From: DATFES01 sp035457725
GTDB taxonomy: Bacteria; Pseudomonadota; Alphaproteobacteria; CACIAM-22H2
Direction of reading: 5' to 3'
Assembly (NCBI GenBank): GCA_035457725.1
Contig: DATIBC010000072.1
Span: 1 to 15,873, forward strand
Length of the DNA stretch: 15,873 nt
The first letter of the stretch is position 1. Every line of letters begins with the position of its first letter. Of the stretch, positions 1 through 6,869 are shown piece by piece. The notes below the pieces were generated by a model. It was not told the DNA's origin. It worked only from the letters and a program-made list of their open reading frames with translations, and searched no databases. Both the position numbers and the translations under genes were made by a program.

Positions 1-231
1 CGATCGGATGACGCCGCCGCCTGCTTCGAAACAGCCCTCCGCCTCGCGGCGACCATGGGGGCGAAGTCGCTCGAGCTACGGGCCGCCATGTCCCTAGCCC
101 GGCTGTGGGGCGACCGGGGCAATCGCCGCGCCGCGCTCGACCTTCTCGGCCCGATCTACGCCTGGTTCACCGAGGGGTTCGGCACCGCCGACCTCAAGGA
201 CGCCAAGGCGCTGCTGAACGCGCTCGCCTAG
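1..231 (+). CDS. C-terminal fragment of a TPR-containing ATPase / adenylate cyclase-type regulator
   Basis: Only the last 76 codons are in the window; the frame is open from base 1 and ends at TAG 229-231. The peptide is helical and TPR-like (ACFETALRLAATMGAKSLEL, then RAAMSLARLWGDRGNRRAA) and ends in a segment with the pattern YAWFTEGFGTADLKDAKALL. That tail is characteristic of large alphaproteobacterial proteins joining an adenylate/guanylate cyclase or winged-helix domain to an AAA ATPase and a C-terminal TPR region. The N-terminal domain that would set the function (cyclase, DNA-binding or kinase) lies outside the window, so the role cannot be specified. It converges on the operon ending at 290. 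Confidence 0.75.
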   Translation, partial: RSDDAAACFETALRLAATMGAKSLELRAAMSLARLWGDRGNRRAALDLLGPIYAWFTEGFGTADLKDAKALLNALA

Positions 232-271
232 GCGCAAGTCGAGTCGAGGTCCCCGCCGGCGCCCGTTAGTC

Positions 272-294
272 GCTGAGCGATCGCTCGCCTCAGC
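272..294. terminator. Hairpin between convergent genes
   Basis: GCTGAG (272-277) pairs with CTCAGC (289-294). Inside, CGA pairs with TCG around a TCGC loop with one bulged C. The core GAGCGATCGCTC is itself a perfect 12-bp palindrome. It sits between the stop of the TPR-type gene (231) and the stop of the ACMSD gene (290-292), which lies in its right arm. There is no U-tract on either strand, so it is either a weak bidirectional terminator or a 3'-end stabilising structure. Confidence 0.35.
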
Positions 295-1285
295 CAAGAC
301 CGAGGAAGCGCCGCGGATTGGTCTCGAGGATGCGGCGCTTCTCGTCGTCGCCAAGCGTCGAAGCGCCGCGGACGAGCGCGCCGACGCGCGTCTCGCCGAG
401 CGGAAACGGGTAATCGGAGCCGAGCGTCACGCGATCGGCGCCCATGACGTCGATGAGGAACCGCAGCGTCCGTTCCTCGAACACCGCCGAGTCGACGTAG
501 AACCGGTCGACGTAGTGGGATGGCGGATGCTCGCTCTTGCCGCGGACCGTGTCCTTGTTGCGCCAGGCGTTCTCCAGCCGGCCGAGGAGGAATGCGAAGC
601 TGCCACCGCCATGGGCGAAGCAGAGACGCAGCGAGCGCGGCAGGCGATCGAAGGCGCCGCCCAGAATCATCGCCACGATGGATAGCTGCGTCTCGGCAGG
701 CATCGACACCGTCCACGCCATCATGAAGCGCTGCGTGCGCCCTCCGCCGAGCATGTCCCATGGATGGACCAGCACCGCGGCGCCGATGTCGGCGCAGTGG
801 TGGAGGAACGTGACGAGGCTAGCGTCGTCGAGATCGCGCGGCCCGACATGGTTGCCGATCTGGACTCCGAGATGTCCCGCCGCCATCGCCCGCTCGGCCT
901 CGCGGCACGCCAAGTCGACATCCTGCAGCGGCACTTGCGCCAGCGTTTTGAGTCGACCTTGCCCGGTGGCGGCAAGTTCGAGCGCCGCGTCGTTCATCAG
1001 CCTGGCGAGTTCGGCCGCCTGCGCTGCGTCGCGTTGATAGGCGAACAGCACTGGCGTCGCCGATATCACCTGCAGATCGACGCCGTCCAGCGCCATGTCG
1101 GCGAGCCGCCGCGAGGCGTCCCAGCAGCGCGAATCGATGTCGCGGAAGGGCTTGCTGCCGATGGTCACCGTCGCCGTGTCGGCGCCGGTGCGCCGGACGG
1201 CCGGCCATGGCGCGCCGGCGTATCGGCGGTCGAAATCGGGCAGCGCCGCCGGGAAAAAATGATTATGGATATCAATGACGCTCAA
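290..1285 (-). CDS. nbaD: 2-amino-3-carboxymuconate-6-semialdehyde decarboxylase (ACMSD), amidohydrolase family
   Basis: 331 aa. In the known family this cytoplasmic Zn enzyme decarboxylates the unstable product of 3-hydroxyanthranilate 3,4-dioxygenase to 2-aminomuconate semialdehyde. The sequence carries the full active site: HNH at 7-9 (Zn ligands H7, H9), H174 in LVHPWDM, H225 in CFAHGGG (catalytic His) and D291 in LGSDYPFPLG. R48 (FRDID) and R236 (GRLENA) fit the two substrate-binding arginines. Spacing agrees within 2-3 residues with Pseudomonas fluorescens ACMSD (H9, H11, H177, H228, D294, R51, R239). The start must be TTG at 1285: the frame has a stop (TAA, 1292-1294) only two codons upstream. 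The gene overlaps the dioxygenase stop by 4 nt (TTGA), implying translational coupling. The only real alternative is a related gamma-resorcylate-type decarboxylase, which the neighbour makes unlikely. Confidence 0.9.
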   Translation of the reverse strand: MSVIDIHNHFFPAALPDFDRRYAGAPWPAVRRTGADTATVTIGSKPFRDIDSRCWDASRRLADMALDGVDLQVISATPVLFAYQRDAAQAAELARLMNDAALELAATGQGRLKTLAQVPLQDVDLACREAERAMAAGHLGVQIGNHVGPRDLDDASLVTFLHHCADIGAAVLVHPWDMLGGGRTQRFMMAWTVSMPAETQLSIVAMILGGAFDRLPRSLRLCFAHGGGSFAFLLGRLENAWRNKDTVRGKSEHPPSHYVDRFYVDSAVFEERTLRFLIDVMGADRVTLGSDYPFPLGETRVGALVRGASTLGDDEKRRILETNPRRFLGLG

Positions 1286-1794
1286 GCTGGCTTACCCGGA
1301 TTGGCGTGGCCGCAGGACTTGCACACGCGCAAGTCAGGCGTGGCGTAGTACTCGGCGAAGATCGGCGGCAGGTCGTCGACGATCGAGCCGAGCTGCACCT
1401 CGCGGCGATGGAGCAGCGCATGGCACGTCTCGCAATACCACTCGAAGGCGTCGATCTCGCCTGGCCGGCGCACGCGCTCGATCACCAGTCCCACCGTGTT
1501 GGCCGGACGTTGCGGCGAGTGCCGGACATGCGGCGGCAACAACAGCACCTCGCCCTGGCGCAACGGCAGGTCGCGCGGCCGGCCGTTCTCCATGATGCGC
1601 AGCGTCATGTCGCCTTCCAGCTGGTGGAAGAACTCCTCGGCCGGATCGTCATGCCAGTCGTCGCGTCGGTTGGGGCCGCCGACCACCGTCACCATGAACT
1701 CGCTGTCGCGCCAGATCTGCGCGTTGCCGACCGGCGGCTTCAACAACCCGCGATGCTCGTCGATCCAGCGTTTGAGATTGAGTGCGGTCAGCAT
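1282..1794 (-). CDS. nbaC: 3-hydroxyanthranilate 3,4-dioxygenase
   Basis: 170 aa, the usual length of bacterial HAO. This cupin enzyme opens the ring of 3-hydroxyanthranilate with O2 and Fe(II), giving 2-amino-3-carboxymuconate semialdehyde, the substrate of the next enzyme. Predicted iron ligands are H48, E54 and H92; substrate-binding residues are R44, R96 and E106. The C-terminus has the rubredoxin-like metal site of bacterial homologues: C121-x2-C124 and C158-x2-C161. All fall 3-4 residues from the Cupriavidus metallidurans enzyme positions (H51, E57, H95, R47, R99, E110, C125, C128, C162, C165). ATG at 1794 is preceded by GAGGAG about 11 nt upstream, a rather long spacing. The TGA stop overlaps the TTG start of the ACMSD gene. 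Confidence 0.94.
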   Translation of the reverse strand: MLTALNLKRWIDEHRGLLKPPVGNAQIWRDSEFMVTVVGGPNRRDDWHDDPAEEFFHQLEGDMTLRIMENGRPRDLPLRQGEVLLLPPHVRHSPQRPANTVGLVIERVRRPGEIDAFEWYCETCHALLHRREVQLGSIVDDLPPIFAEYYATPDLRVCKSCGHANPGKPA

Positions 1795-1850
1795 CGCTTT
1801 TCGCGCTCCTCACCGGCCGATCGTAAGATCGGCGCCCGAACTGAGGCAAG

Positions 1851-2414
1851 TCAGCGACCAGGCTTGACGCGCAATACCAGTTGGCGTCGCCGCGCCGCCG
1901 CCGCCAAAGCCTGCAGGCTGGCGTAGCCGCCGCTGGCGTAGAGCAGCGGCTTGCCGTTCGCTCGAAGCTCGAGATCGACCACGCGGCCAATGAATATGGT
2001 GTGGGTCGAAGCGTCGACCCGCTCGTTCACCAAGCAATCGAAGGCGGCAAGCGCATCGGCCAGTGCCGGCGCGCCGGTCTTGAGCGTCGTCCATTTTCCC
2101 ATCTTGAAACGCTCGGCGCCGAATATGCCGTTCTGGCCCGAGAAGCGCGCCGCGAGCCGCCACTGTCCGCGCGACAGCACGTTGACGCAAAAGCGCGCAC
2201 TTCGCGCCATCGCATCGTGTGCACCGGCGCGACGGCTGATGCAGACGAGAAGCTGCGGCGGATCGAGCGACAATGAGCACACGGCGGTGGCAGTGAGCCC
2301 GCTCGGCCGCGACCCCTCGGCGGTCGTGATGATGGTGACGCCGGCGGCGAGGCAGCGCATGCCCCGCTTGAACAACTCGGGCGCAATCGGCATCAGCGTC
2401 TGCTCGGCTTTCAC
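1851..2414 (-). CDS. Flavin reductase domain protein (HpaC/RutF-like)
   Basis: 187 aa, single flavin_reductase-like split-barrel domain. The hallmark segment runs from about residue 20 to 60: CLAAGVTIITT, then SGLTATAVCSLSLDPPQLLV and CISR, the FMN/FAD-binding region of this family. Known members use NAD(P)H to reduce free flavin and pass it to a partner monooxygenase. I take the GTG at 2414 as start because GGAGG lies 6 nt upstream; the alternative ATG at 2393 (MPIAPELF) lacks that site. The gene lies 51 nt after the LLM monooxygenase and 56 nt before the dioxygenase on the same strand, so it is most simply the reductase component of the LLM enzyme (inference). The C-terminus is Arg/Ala-rich. 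Confidence 0.88.
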   Translation of the reverse strand: MKAEQTLMPIAPELFKRGMRCLAAGVTIITTAEGSRPSGLTATAVCSLSLDPPQLLVCISRRAGAHDAMARSARFCVNVLSRGQWRLAARFSGQNGIFGAERFKMGKWTTLKTGAPALADALAAFDCLVNERVDASTHTIFIGRVVDLELRANGKPLLYASGGYASLQALAAAARRRQLVLRVKPGR

Positions 2415-2465
2415 CTTCGCCTCCGGCGCGCCGGCGCTTGCATTCCACGAACCCGCGGCCGGACT

Positions 2466-3536
2466 CTAGGCCGCCGCCTCGGCGGTGGCAAAGCGCGGCA
2501 TTACTTTCTCGGAGAAAAGCTCCATCGAGCGTGCCGCTTGGTCGTACGAAATCGTATTGAAATTGACCTGCAACGACGCGATCTCGAAGCCGCCGACGAG
2601 TTCCTGATAATCAGCGATCGCGCGCGCGATGTCGTCTGGCGATCCGACCCACGCCGCGCCCTTGGCCACCTGCGATTCGAAGTTCTCGGCCCGCAATCCG
2701 GCGATGATCTTGTCGTATCCTGGATAGTCCTTGGAGCTCGCGCCCTCGGTCCACGCCGCGGCGGCGTTGACCAGCGATTTGAGATAGCGGTTGAGCGGCT
2801 CGCGGGCGATCGATTCCGCCTCCTCGCGCGAAGGCGCGCATAACATGTGGAAGGCGAGCATCACCCGGCCGTTGCCGGGGTGGCCCGCGGCGCGCCAGGC
2901 GTCGCGGTAGAGCGCAAGGAGTTCCTTCATCTTTCCACCAGCGAGCGGAATAGCCATCACCGAGTGTCCCGCCTTGCCCGCCTCGGTGAAGGATTGCGGC
3001 GTACCGAGTGCTGCGATCCAGAAGCTTGGGCGCGGCTTTTGCGTCGGCCGCGGCAGCGATGTCACATCCTTGAAGCTGTGGAACTGGCCGTTGTAGCTGA
3101 CCCGTTCGCCCTCGAGCAGCAACCGCACCTGCTCCATTCCCTCGACGAAGCGGGCGCGGCTCTCGTCGGGCGAGACGCCGAAGCGGCTGAACTCGTGCGG
3201 AAGAAACGCTCGCGCGAAGCCGACCTCGAGCCGGCCGTCCGAAATAGCGTCGAGCATGCCGATCTCGCCGGCGAGTTTGAGCGGATTATTGAACACTGGA
3301 AGCACGGCGCCGGTGATCAGGCGAGCCCGCTTGCATCGCATCGCCGCTGCGGTCAAGAAAACGATCGGGTTGGGGCTATAGCCGCCGTAATCCTCGAAGT
3401 AGTGCTCGACCGTGCGAATATGCGTGTAGTTGAGCGGGTCGGCGAGATCGACGAGGCGCAAACACTCGGCGAAATAGCGGTCAGCCGCTTTCACCTTCGG
3501 CCCGATGTCGGGAAAGAACTGAATTCCAAATTCCAT
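2466..3536 (-). CDS. LLM-class (bacterial luciferase-like) flavin-dependent monooxygenase
   Basis: 356 aa, a full-length luciferase-like TIM barrel. Visible landmarks are EHYFEDYG (44-51; H45 lies where LuxA has its catalytic His), SDGRLEVGFARAF (99-111), a typical family motif ending the first half of the barrel, and the later RPSFWIAALGTPQSF segment. Such enzymes use reduced flavin from a separate reductase to oxygenate an organic substrate; the substrate cannot be read from the sequence. The ATG at 3536 has GGAGGG 6 nt upstream. It is the first gene of a four-gene operon that continues with a flavin reductase, 3-hydroxyanthranilate dioxygenase and ACMSD, so a role in making an aminophenol-type ring-cleavage substrate is plausible but inferred. 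A MarR gene is divergent to it. Confidence 0.88.
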   Translation of the reverse strand: MEFGIQFFPDIGPKVKAADRYFAECLRLVDLADPLNYTHIRTVEHYFEDYGGYSPNPIVFLTAAAMRCKRARLITGAVLPVFNNPLKLAGEIGMLDAISDGRLEVGFARAFLPHEFSRFGVSPDESRARFVEGMEQVRLLLEGERVSYNGQFHSFKDVTSLPRPTQKPRPSFWIAALGTPQSFTEAGKAGHSVMAIPLAGGKMKELLALYRDAWRAAGHPGNGRVMLAFHMLCAPSREEAESIAREPLNRYLKSLVNAAAAWTEGASSKDYPGYDKIIAGLRAENFESQVAKGAAWVGSPDDIARAIADYQELVGGFEIASLQVNFNTISYDQAARSMELFSEKVMPRFATAEAAA

Positions 3537-3558
3537 GACGCGCCCTCCGCTCGCCGTT

Positions 3559-3581
3559 CGCCGGGCGGCCCGGCGTTTTTT
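3559..3581 (+). terminator. Intrinsic-terminator-like hairpin in the monooxygenase leader
   Basis: CGCCGGG (3559-3565) and CCCGGCG (3569-3575) form a perfect 7-bp GC stem with a 3-nt loop, followed by T6 (3576-3581): textbook rho-independent geometry on the plus strand. No plus-strand gene lies upstream, so it could only stop transcripts antisense to the monooxygenase. Read on the minus strand, the same hairpin sits in the mRNA leader about 10 nt before the Shine-Dalgarno sequence. Confidence 0.5.
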
Positions 3582-3642
3582 CTTAGGTCACCCGTATCCC
3601 AGTGTATCGCATCGCTTCGACGGTGGCAGGTCAATTATTCCG

Positions 3643-3655
3643 TATACAGAGTATA
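3643..3655. promoter_or_regulatory. Candidate operator palindrome for the divergent MarR regulator
   Basis: TATAC-AGA-GTATA is a perfect 5-3-5 inverted repeat in an AT-rich island in the 227-bp divergent region between the monooxygenase (start 3536) and the MarR gene (start 3764). On the minus strand it contains TATACT, a possible -10 box, without a convincing -35. MarR dimers commonly bind short palindromes of this size overlapping divergent promoters; the assignment is inference. Confidence 0.45.
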
Positions 3656-3763
3656 TCATCTGACCGCCGATCAAATCGCTGTGAAGAAACACGCATTTCG
3701 TGCAGGGCGGGCGCGCTTTCTATTGGCTTGCGGGAACCCCCGGTGATACCGCAAGATTTCGCC

Positions 3764-4324
3764 ATGAATCGCCGGCCGCCGGACGAAGAGGGCAGCGCTG
3801 CGCGCGGGACCGCGCGCGACGCCGGCGATCCAGCGGGCGAGACTGGCGCTACGGCGAGTTACCCCGACCTCGACCGCTACCGACTGGAGGATGCCCCGGG
3901 ACATTTGCTCCGCCGCTGCCAACAACGAGCGGTTGAGCTGTTCACCGAGGATCTCGGACCTCAGCGGGTGACGCCGCGACAGTTCGCATTGCTCGTCACG
4001 GTCTATCAACGCCCAGGTCTGACCCAAACCGATCTCGTCGGTGCCACCGGGATCGACCGATCGACGGTCGGCGACATGCTCGACCGCCTGGTCCGCCGCG
4101 GGTTGATCAAGCGCAAACGCAGCGGCAAGGATCAGCGCGCTAACACGCTCCACATCCTGCCGCCCGGCATCGAGACGTTGCGCAGCGCAATAACCTTCGT
4201 CGACCGCGTTCAGGCGCGCATTCTCGAGCCGGTTCCCAGCGACCTCCGCGCCACGGTGATCGCCGCACTCAAGCTGATGGCGGGGCTGTCCGATCGCGGT
4301 CGGTCGCCGCGCCAGGAAGAATAA
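3764..4324 (+). CDS. MarR-family transcriptional regulator
   Basis: 186 aa. The core is a MarR winged helix: helices from about residue 42 (LEDAPGHLLRRCQQRA), helix-turn-helix at about 86-118 (LTQTDLVGATGIDRSTVGDM then LDRLVRRGLIKR), and a wing at about 119-130 carrying D123-Q-R125, the conserved wing Asp/Arg. The first 35-40 residues are acidic, Gly/Ala/Arg-rich and probably disordered, so the true start could be internal. ATG 3764 is the last Met before the domain, but no good Shine-Dalgarno precedes it. The frame stays open upstream to 3602, where the sequence no longer looks like protein. Divergent orientation to the aromatic operon suggests that it represses that operon and responds to a pathway aromatic (inference). 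Confidence 0.85.
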   Translation: MNRRPPDEEGSAARGTARDAGDPAGETGATASYPDLDRYRLEDAPGHLLRRCQQRAVELFTEDLGPQRVTPRQFALLVTVYQRPGLTQTDLVGATGIDRSTVGDMLDRLVRRGLIKRKRSGKDQRANTLHILPPGIETLRSAITFVDRVQARILEPVPSDLRATVIAALKLMAGLSDRGRSPRQEE

Positions 4325-4328
4325 AGCC

Positions 4329-5054
4329 GTGGCGGCGCGCAGGGCCAGCCAGTGGATTTTCGCCGTCGCCGTGCTAGTCGCTGGCGCCGCAGCTTCGCCA
4401 GCGGCTTCGCTACCCGTCGATATCGAACTGGTCGTCGCGGTCGACGCCTCGCGCAGCGTCAACGACGACGAATACGCGCTCCAAGTCGGCGGCTACGCCA
4501 AGGCGTTCGCCCATCCGGCGGTTCTACGCGCCATCACCGGCGGCCGGCATCGCGCCATCGCCGTGACTTACGTGCAATGGGCGGGGCCGTTGCTGCAACA
4601 GCAGCTCATCGGCTGGACCCTGATCAACGACCGCGAATCGGCCGAGGAGTTCGCCGAGCGGATGCTCGCCAGCCCGCGGGCCTTTCGCGGCGGCGGAACC
4701 TCGCTTTCCGGCATCATCGACTATGGCCGTCCGCTATTCGATCGCAACGGGTTCGAGGGCGAGCGGCGGGTGATCGACATCTCCGGCGATGGCATCAACA
4801 ACTCCGGACGGCTGCCGCAAATGGCGCGCGACGACGCGGTGCTCCAGGGAGTGACGATCAACGGTCTGCCGATCCTCAACGAAGTGCCATGGCTCGACGA
4901 CTATTTCCGCGACAACGTCATCGGTGGACCCGGCGCCTTTCTCATCGCCGCGCAGGATTATGATTCTTTCGCCATCGCGATCCGCAACAAGCTGATCCGC
5001 GAGATCGCCGGCGAAAAACATTGGCCGGAGATCACCGAGCGCGCCGACAAATAA
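4329..5054 (+). CDS. DUF1194 exported vWA-like protein
   Basis: 241 aa. It begins with a signal peptide (basic MAARR, hydrophobic FAVAVLVAGAAA, likely cleavage after ASPAAS). The mature part is a von Willebrand A-like domain of the DUF1194 family. DASRS at 39-43 is the first MIDAS metal-site motif; GGGTSLSGIIDYG supplies the MIDAS Thr region and VIDISGDG the third motif. Metal-dependent protein binding in the periplasm is expected; no enzyme activity is known to me. The start is GTG 4329, preceded by AGGAAG at 4314-4319, and lies 4 nt after the MarR stop, so the two genes are probably cotranscribed. It converges on alaX with a 31-nt gap. Confidence 0.85.
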   Translation: MAARRASQWIFAVAVLVAGAAASPAASLPVDIELVVAVDASRSVNDDEYALQVGGYAKAFAHPAVLRAITGGRHRAIAVTYVQWAGPLLQQQLIGWTLINDRESAEEFAERMLASPRAFRGGGTSLSGIIDYGRPLFDRNGFEGERRVIDISGDGINNSGRLPQMARDDAVLQGVTINGLPILNEVPWLDDYFRDNVIGGPGAFLIAAQDYDSFAIAIRNKLIREIAGEKHWPEITERADK

Positions 5055-5085
5055 CCCGCCACGCTCGGGCCGAAAGCGGTCCGGC

Positions 5086-5796
5086 TCAATCGACGAGCGC
5101 CACGACGACGCGCCGGTTGCGTTTGCCTTTGCTTTCGATCTTCTCGACCGCCACCCGACCGACCTCTCCGGTGGCGCGCAGATGCGTGCCGCCGCAAGGC
5201 TGGAGATCGACGCCGGGAATGTCGAGCAGGCGCACCTTGCCCGATCCCATCGGCGGTTTGACCGACATCGTGCGTACCAGCTCCGGTTTCGCCGCGAGTT
5301 CGTCGTCGCTGATCCAGCGCACGGTCACCGGATGGTCGGCGGCGATGAGGTCGTTGAGTTTCGCGGCGATCTCGTCCTTGTCGAGCTTCATCTCGCCGGA
5401 ATCGAAATCGAGCCGCGAGCGGCTCTCGCCGATCTGGCCGCCGGTGACGCCAGCGGGAACCACTGCCGACAACAGGTGCAACGATGTGTGCATCCGCATG
5501 TGGCGATAGCGGCGCTCCCAGTCGATTTCGGCGATCACTTTTTCGCCGACCGCAGGCAATGGCGCGCCGGGCTCGATCACATGCACGATCTCGCCTGGCG
5601 TCGGACCCTTGCGGGTGTCGATGACGCGGCTGCTGGCGCCGTCGGCGCGACGTAGCGCGCCGGTGTCTCCGGGCTGTCCGCCGCCCATCGGGTAGAACAC
5701 CGTGCGATCGAGCCGCACGCCCGCCGCATCGGCGGCGATCACCGTCGCCTCGCAGCGCCGCAGATAGGCATCGTCGCGAAATAGCTCCTCGGTCAT
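5086..5796 (-). CDS. alaX: Alanyl-tRNA editing protein AlaX
   Basis: 236 aa, the size of AlaX-M proteins, which consist of the free-standing editing half of alanyl-tRNA synthetase. Known members hydrolyse Ser-tRNA(Ala) (some also Gly-tRNA(Ala)) in trans. The glycine-rich motif GGGQPGDTG lies at 38-46. The zinc site is complete: H103 and H107 in MHTSLHLL, then C201 and H205 in CGGTH. The ATG at 5796 overlaps the upstream dehydratase stop by 4 nt (ATGA), so translation is probably coupled. There is no C-terminal oligomerisation domain, as expected for the medium form. Confidence 0.93.
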   Translation of the reverse strand: MTEELFRDDAYLRRCEATVIAADAAGVRLDRTVFYPMGGGQPGDTGALRRADGASSRVIDTRKGPTPGEIVHVIEPGAPLPAVGEKVIAEIDWERRYRHMRMHTSLHLLSAVVPAGVTGGQIGESRSRLDFDSGEMKLDKDEIAAKLNDLIAADHPVTVRWISDDELAAKPELVRTMSVKPPMGSGKVRLLDIPGVDLQPCGGTHLRATGEVGRVAVEKIESKGKRNRRVVVALVD

Positions 5797-6782
5797 GCCC
5801 GCATCCTCTCCGCCGCTTGATCGCCAGCGAGGATATCGACGTAAAGCGTACGATCGATATTGCCTCCCGACACCACCAGGGCGATTCGCCGCCCGGCGTT
5901 ACGCGCCGCTTCCTTGAGCGCAGCGGCGAGCGACGCCGCCCCCGCCCCTTCGACCACGTTGTGCGTGTCGGTGAAATAGGCGCGCATGGCGCTCTTCATC
6001 TCGTCTTCGGTGACCGTCACCACGCGCGCCGCGCCCTTGAGGATGATCGGCAGCGCCAACGGGTGCGTCATTCGGCAGGCGACGCCGTCGGCGAACGTAT
6101 CGGCCGAGTTGGTGGCGATCGCGCGTCCGGCGTTGAAAGACAGAGCGTAGGCGGCGGCGCGTTCGGCGACCACGCCGACGATCTCGGTCTTGATGCCGAG
6201 CGCGTCGCGCGCGGCGATGACGCCGCAAATACCCGAGCCTAATCCGATCGGCACATACACGCGATCGAGCGCATCGCAGGCGGCGAAAAGCTCGAGCGCG
6301 TAGGACGCCACGCCGCGCACCAGATCGAAGCTGAACGAATCGACAAAATGCAGGTTCTGCTCGCGCGCCATGGCCTCCGCATGCTCGTAGGCAGCCTGGA
6401 AATCGTGCCCGCCCTCGATTAGGCGCGCGCCAAACGCTCGCATCGCCGCGTTCTTTTCGACGCTGTTGGCGTGCGGCACGACGATCGTCGCCGCAAGCCC
6501 GACGCGGCGCGCGGCATACGCGATGCTTTGCCCGTGATTGCCGCGCGTCGCGGTGATGACGCCGGCAAGATCCGGCCGCTCGCGCCGCAGTTTGCTCAAA
6601 TGGAACAGGCCGCCGCGCACCTTGAAGGCGCCGATGGGCGTGTGATTTTCGTGCTTTACCCATGTCTCGGCACCGATCCGCGCTGAAAGCAGCGGCCAAA
6701 CGATCTGCGGCGTTGGGGCGATGACGGCGTGAACCGCCTTTGCCGCGGTCTCCAGTGAGGCTTTTGTAAATTGTTCATCCAT
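5793..6782 (-). CDS. Threonine/serine dehydratase-like PLP enzyme (fold type II)
   Basis: 329 aa with no C-terminal ACT domain, so of the catabolic, non-isoleucine-regulated type. The PLP lysine is K54 in GAFKVRGG; the substrate loop is TRGNHGQ (79-85), the phosphate-binding loop GLGSGICG (180-187), and SGGN at 305-308 contacts the pyridine ring. Family members deaminate L-threonine/L-serine, and related ones act on hydroxyaspartate or ectoine intermediates; which applies here cannot be fixed. The frame extends to 6884, but I choose ATG 6782 because the family begins there and a TATCAT -10 box lies only 8 nt upstream, which suggests a leaderless mRNA. There is no Shine-Dalgarno. It overlaps alaX by 4 nt. 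Confidence 0.86.
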   Translation of the reverse strand: MDEQFTKASLETAAKAVHAVIAPTPQIVWPLLSARIGAETWVKHENHTPIGAFKVRGGLFHLSKLRRERPDLAGVITATRGNHGQSIAYAARRVGLAATIVVPHANSVEKNAAMRAFGARLIEGGHDFQAAYEHAEAMAREQNLHFVDSFSFDLVRGVASYALELFAACDALDRVYVPIGLGSGICGVIAARDALGIKTEIVGVVAERAAAYALSFNAGRAIATNSADTFADGVACRMTHPLALPIILKGAARVVTVTEDEMKSAMRAYFTDTHNVVEGAGAASLAAALKEAARNAGRRIALVVSGGNIDRTLYVDILAGDQAAERMRA

Positions 6783-6790
6783 GCCGCCGC

Positions 6791-6818
6791 ATGATAGCGA
6801 AACCGCGCCGCCGGTCGA
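6791..6818 (-). promoter_or_regulatory. Predicted sigma70-type promoter of the dehydratase-alaX operon
   Basis: On the minus strand, -35 TCGACC (6813-6818, 4/6 to consensus), a 16-bp spacer, and -10 TATCAT (6791-6796, 5/6). Only 8 nt separate the -10 box from the ATG at 6782, so the transcript would begin at or within about 2 nt of the start codon. Confidence 0.45.
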
Positions 6819-6869
6819 GCCCGCCAAGGGGCGTGGTAAGATCACATTTCGGCTTGCTGCGGACGTGCT

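Noticed and set aside
2847..3746. 299-codon plus-strand frame opposite the LLM monooxygenase
   Set aside because: It is the complement of a clearly recognisable LLM gene and shows no motif of its own.
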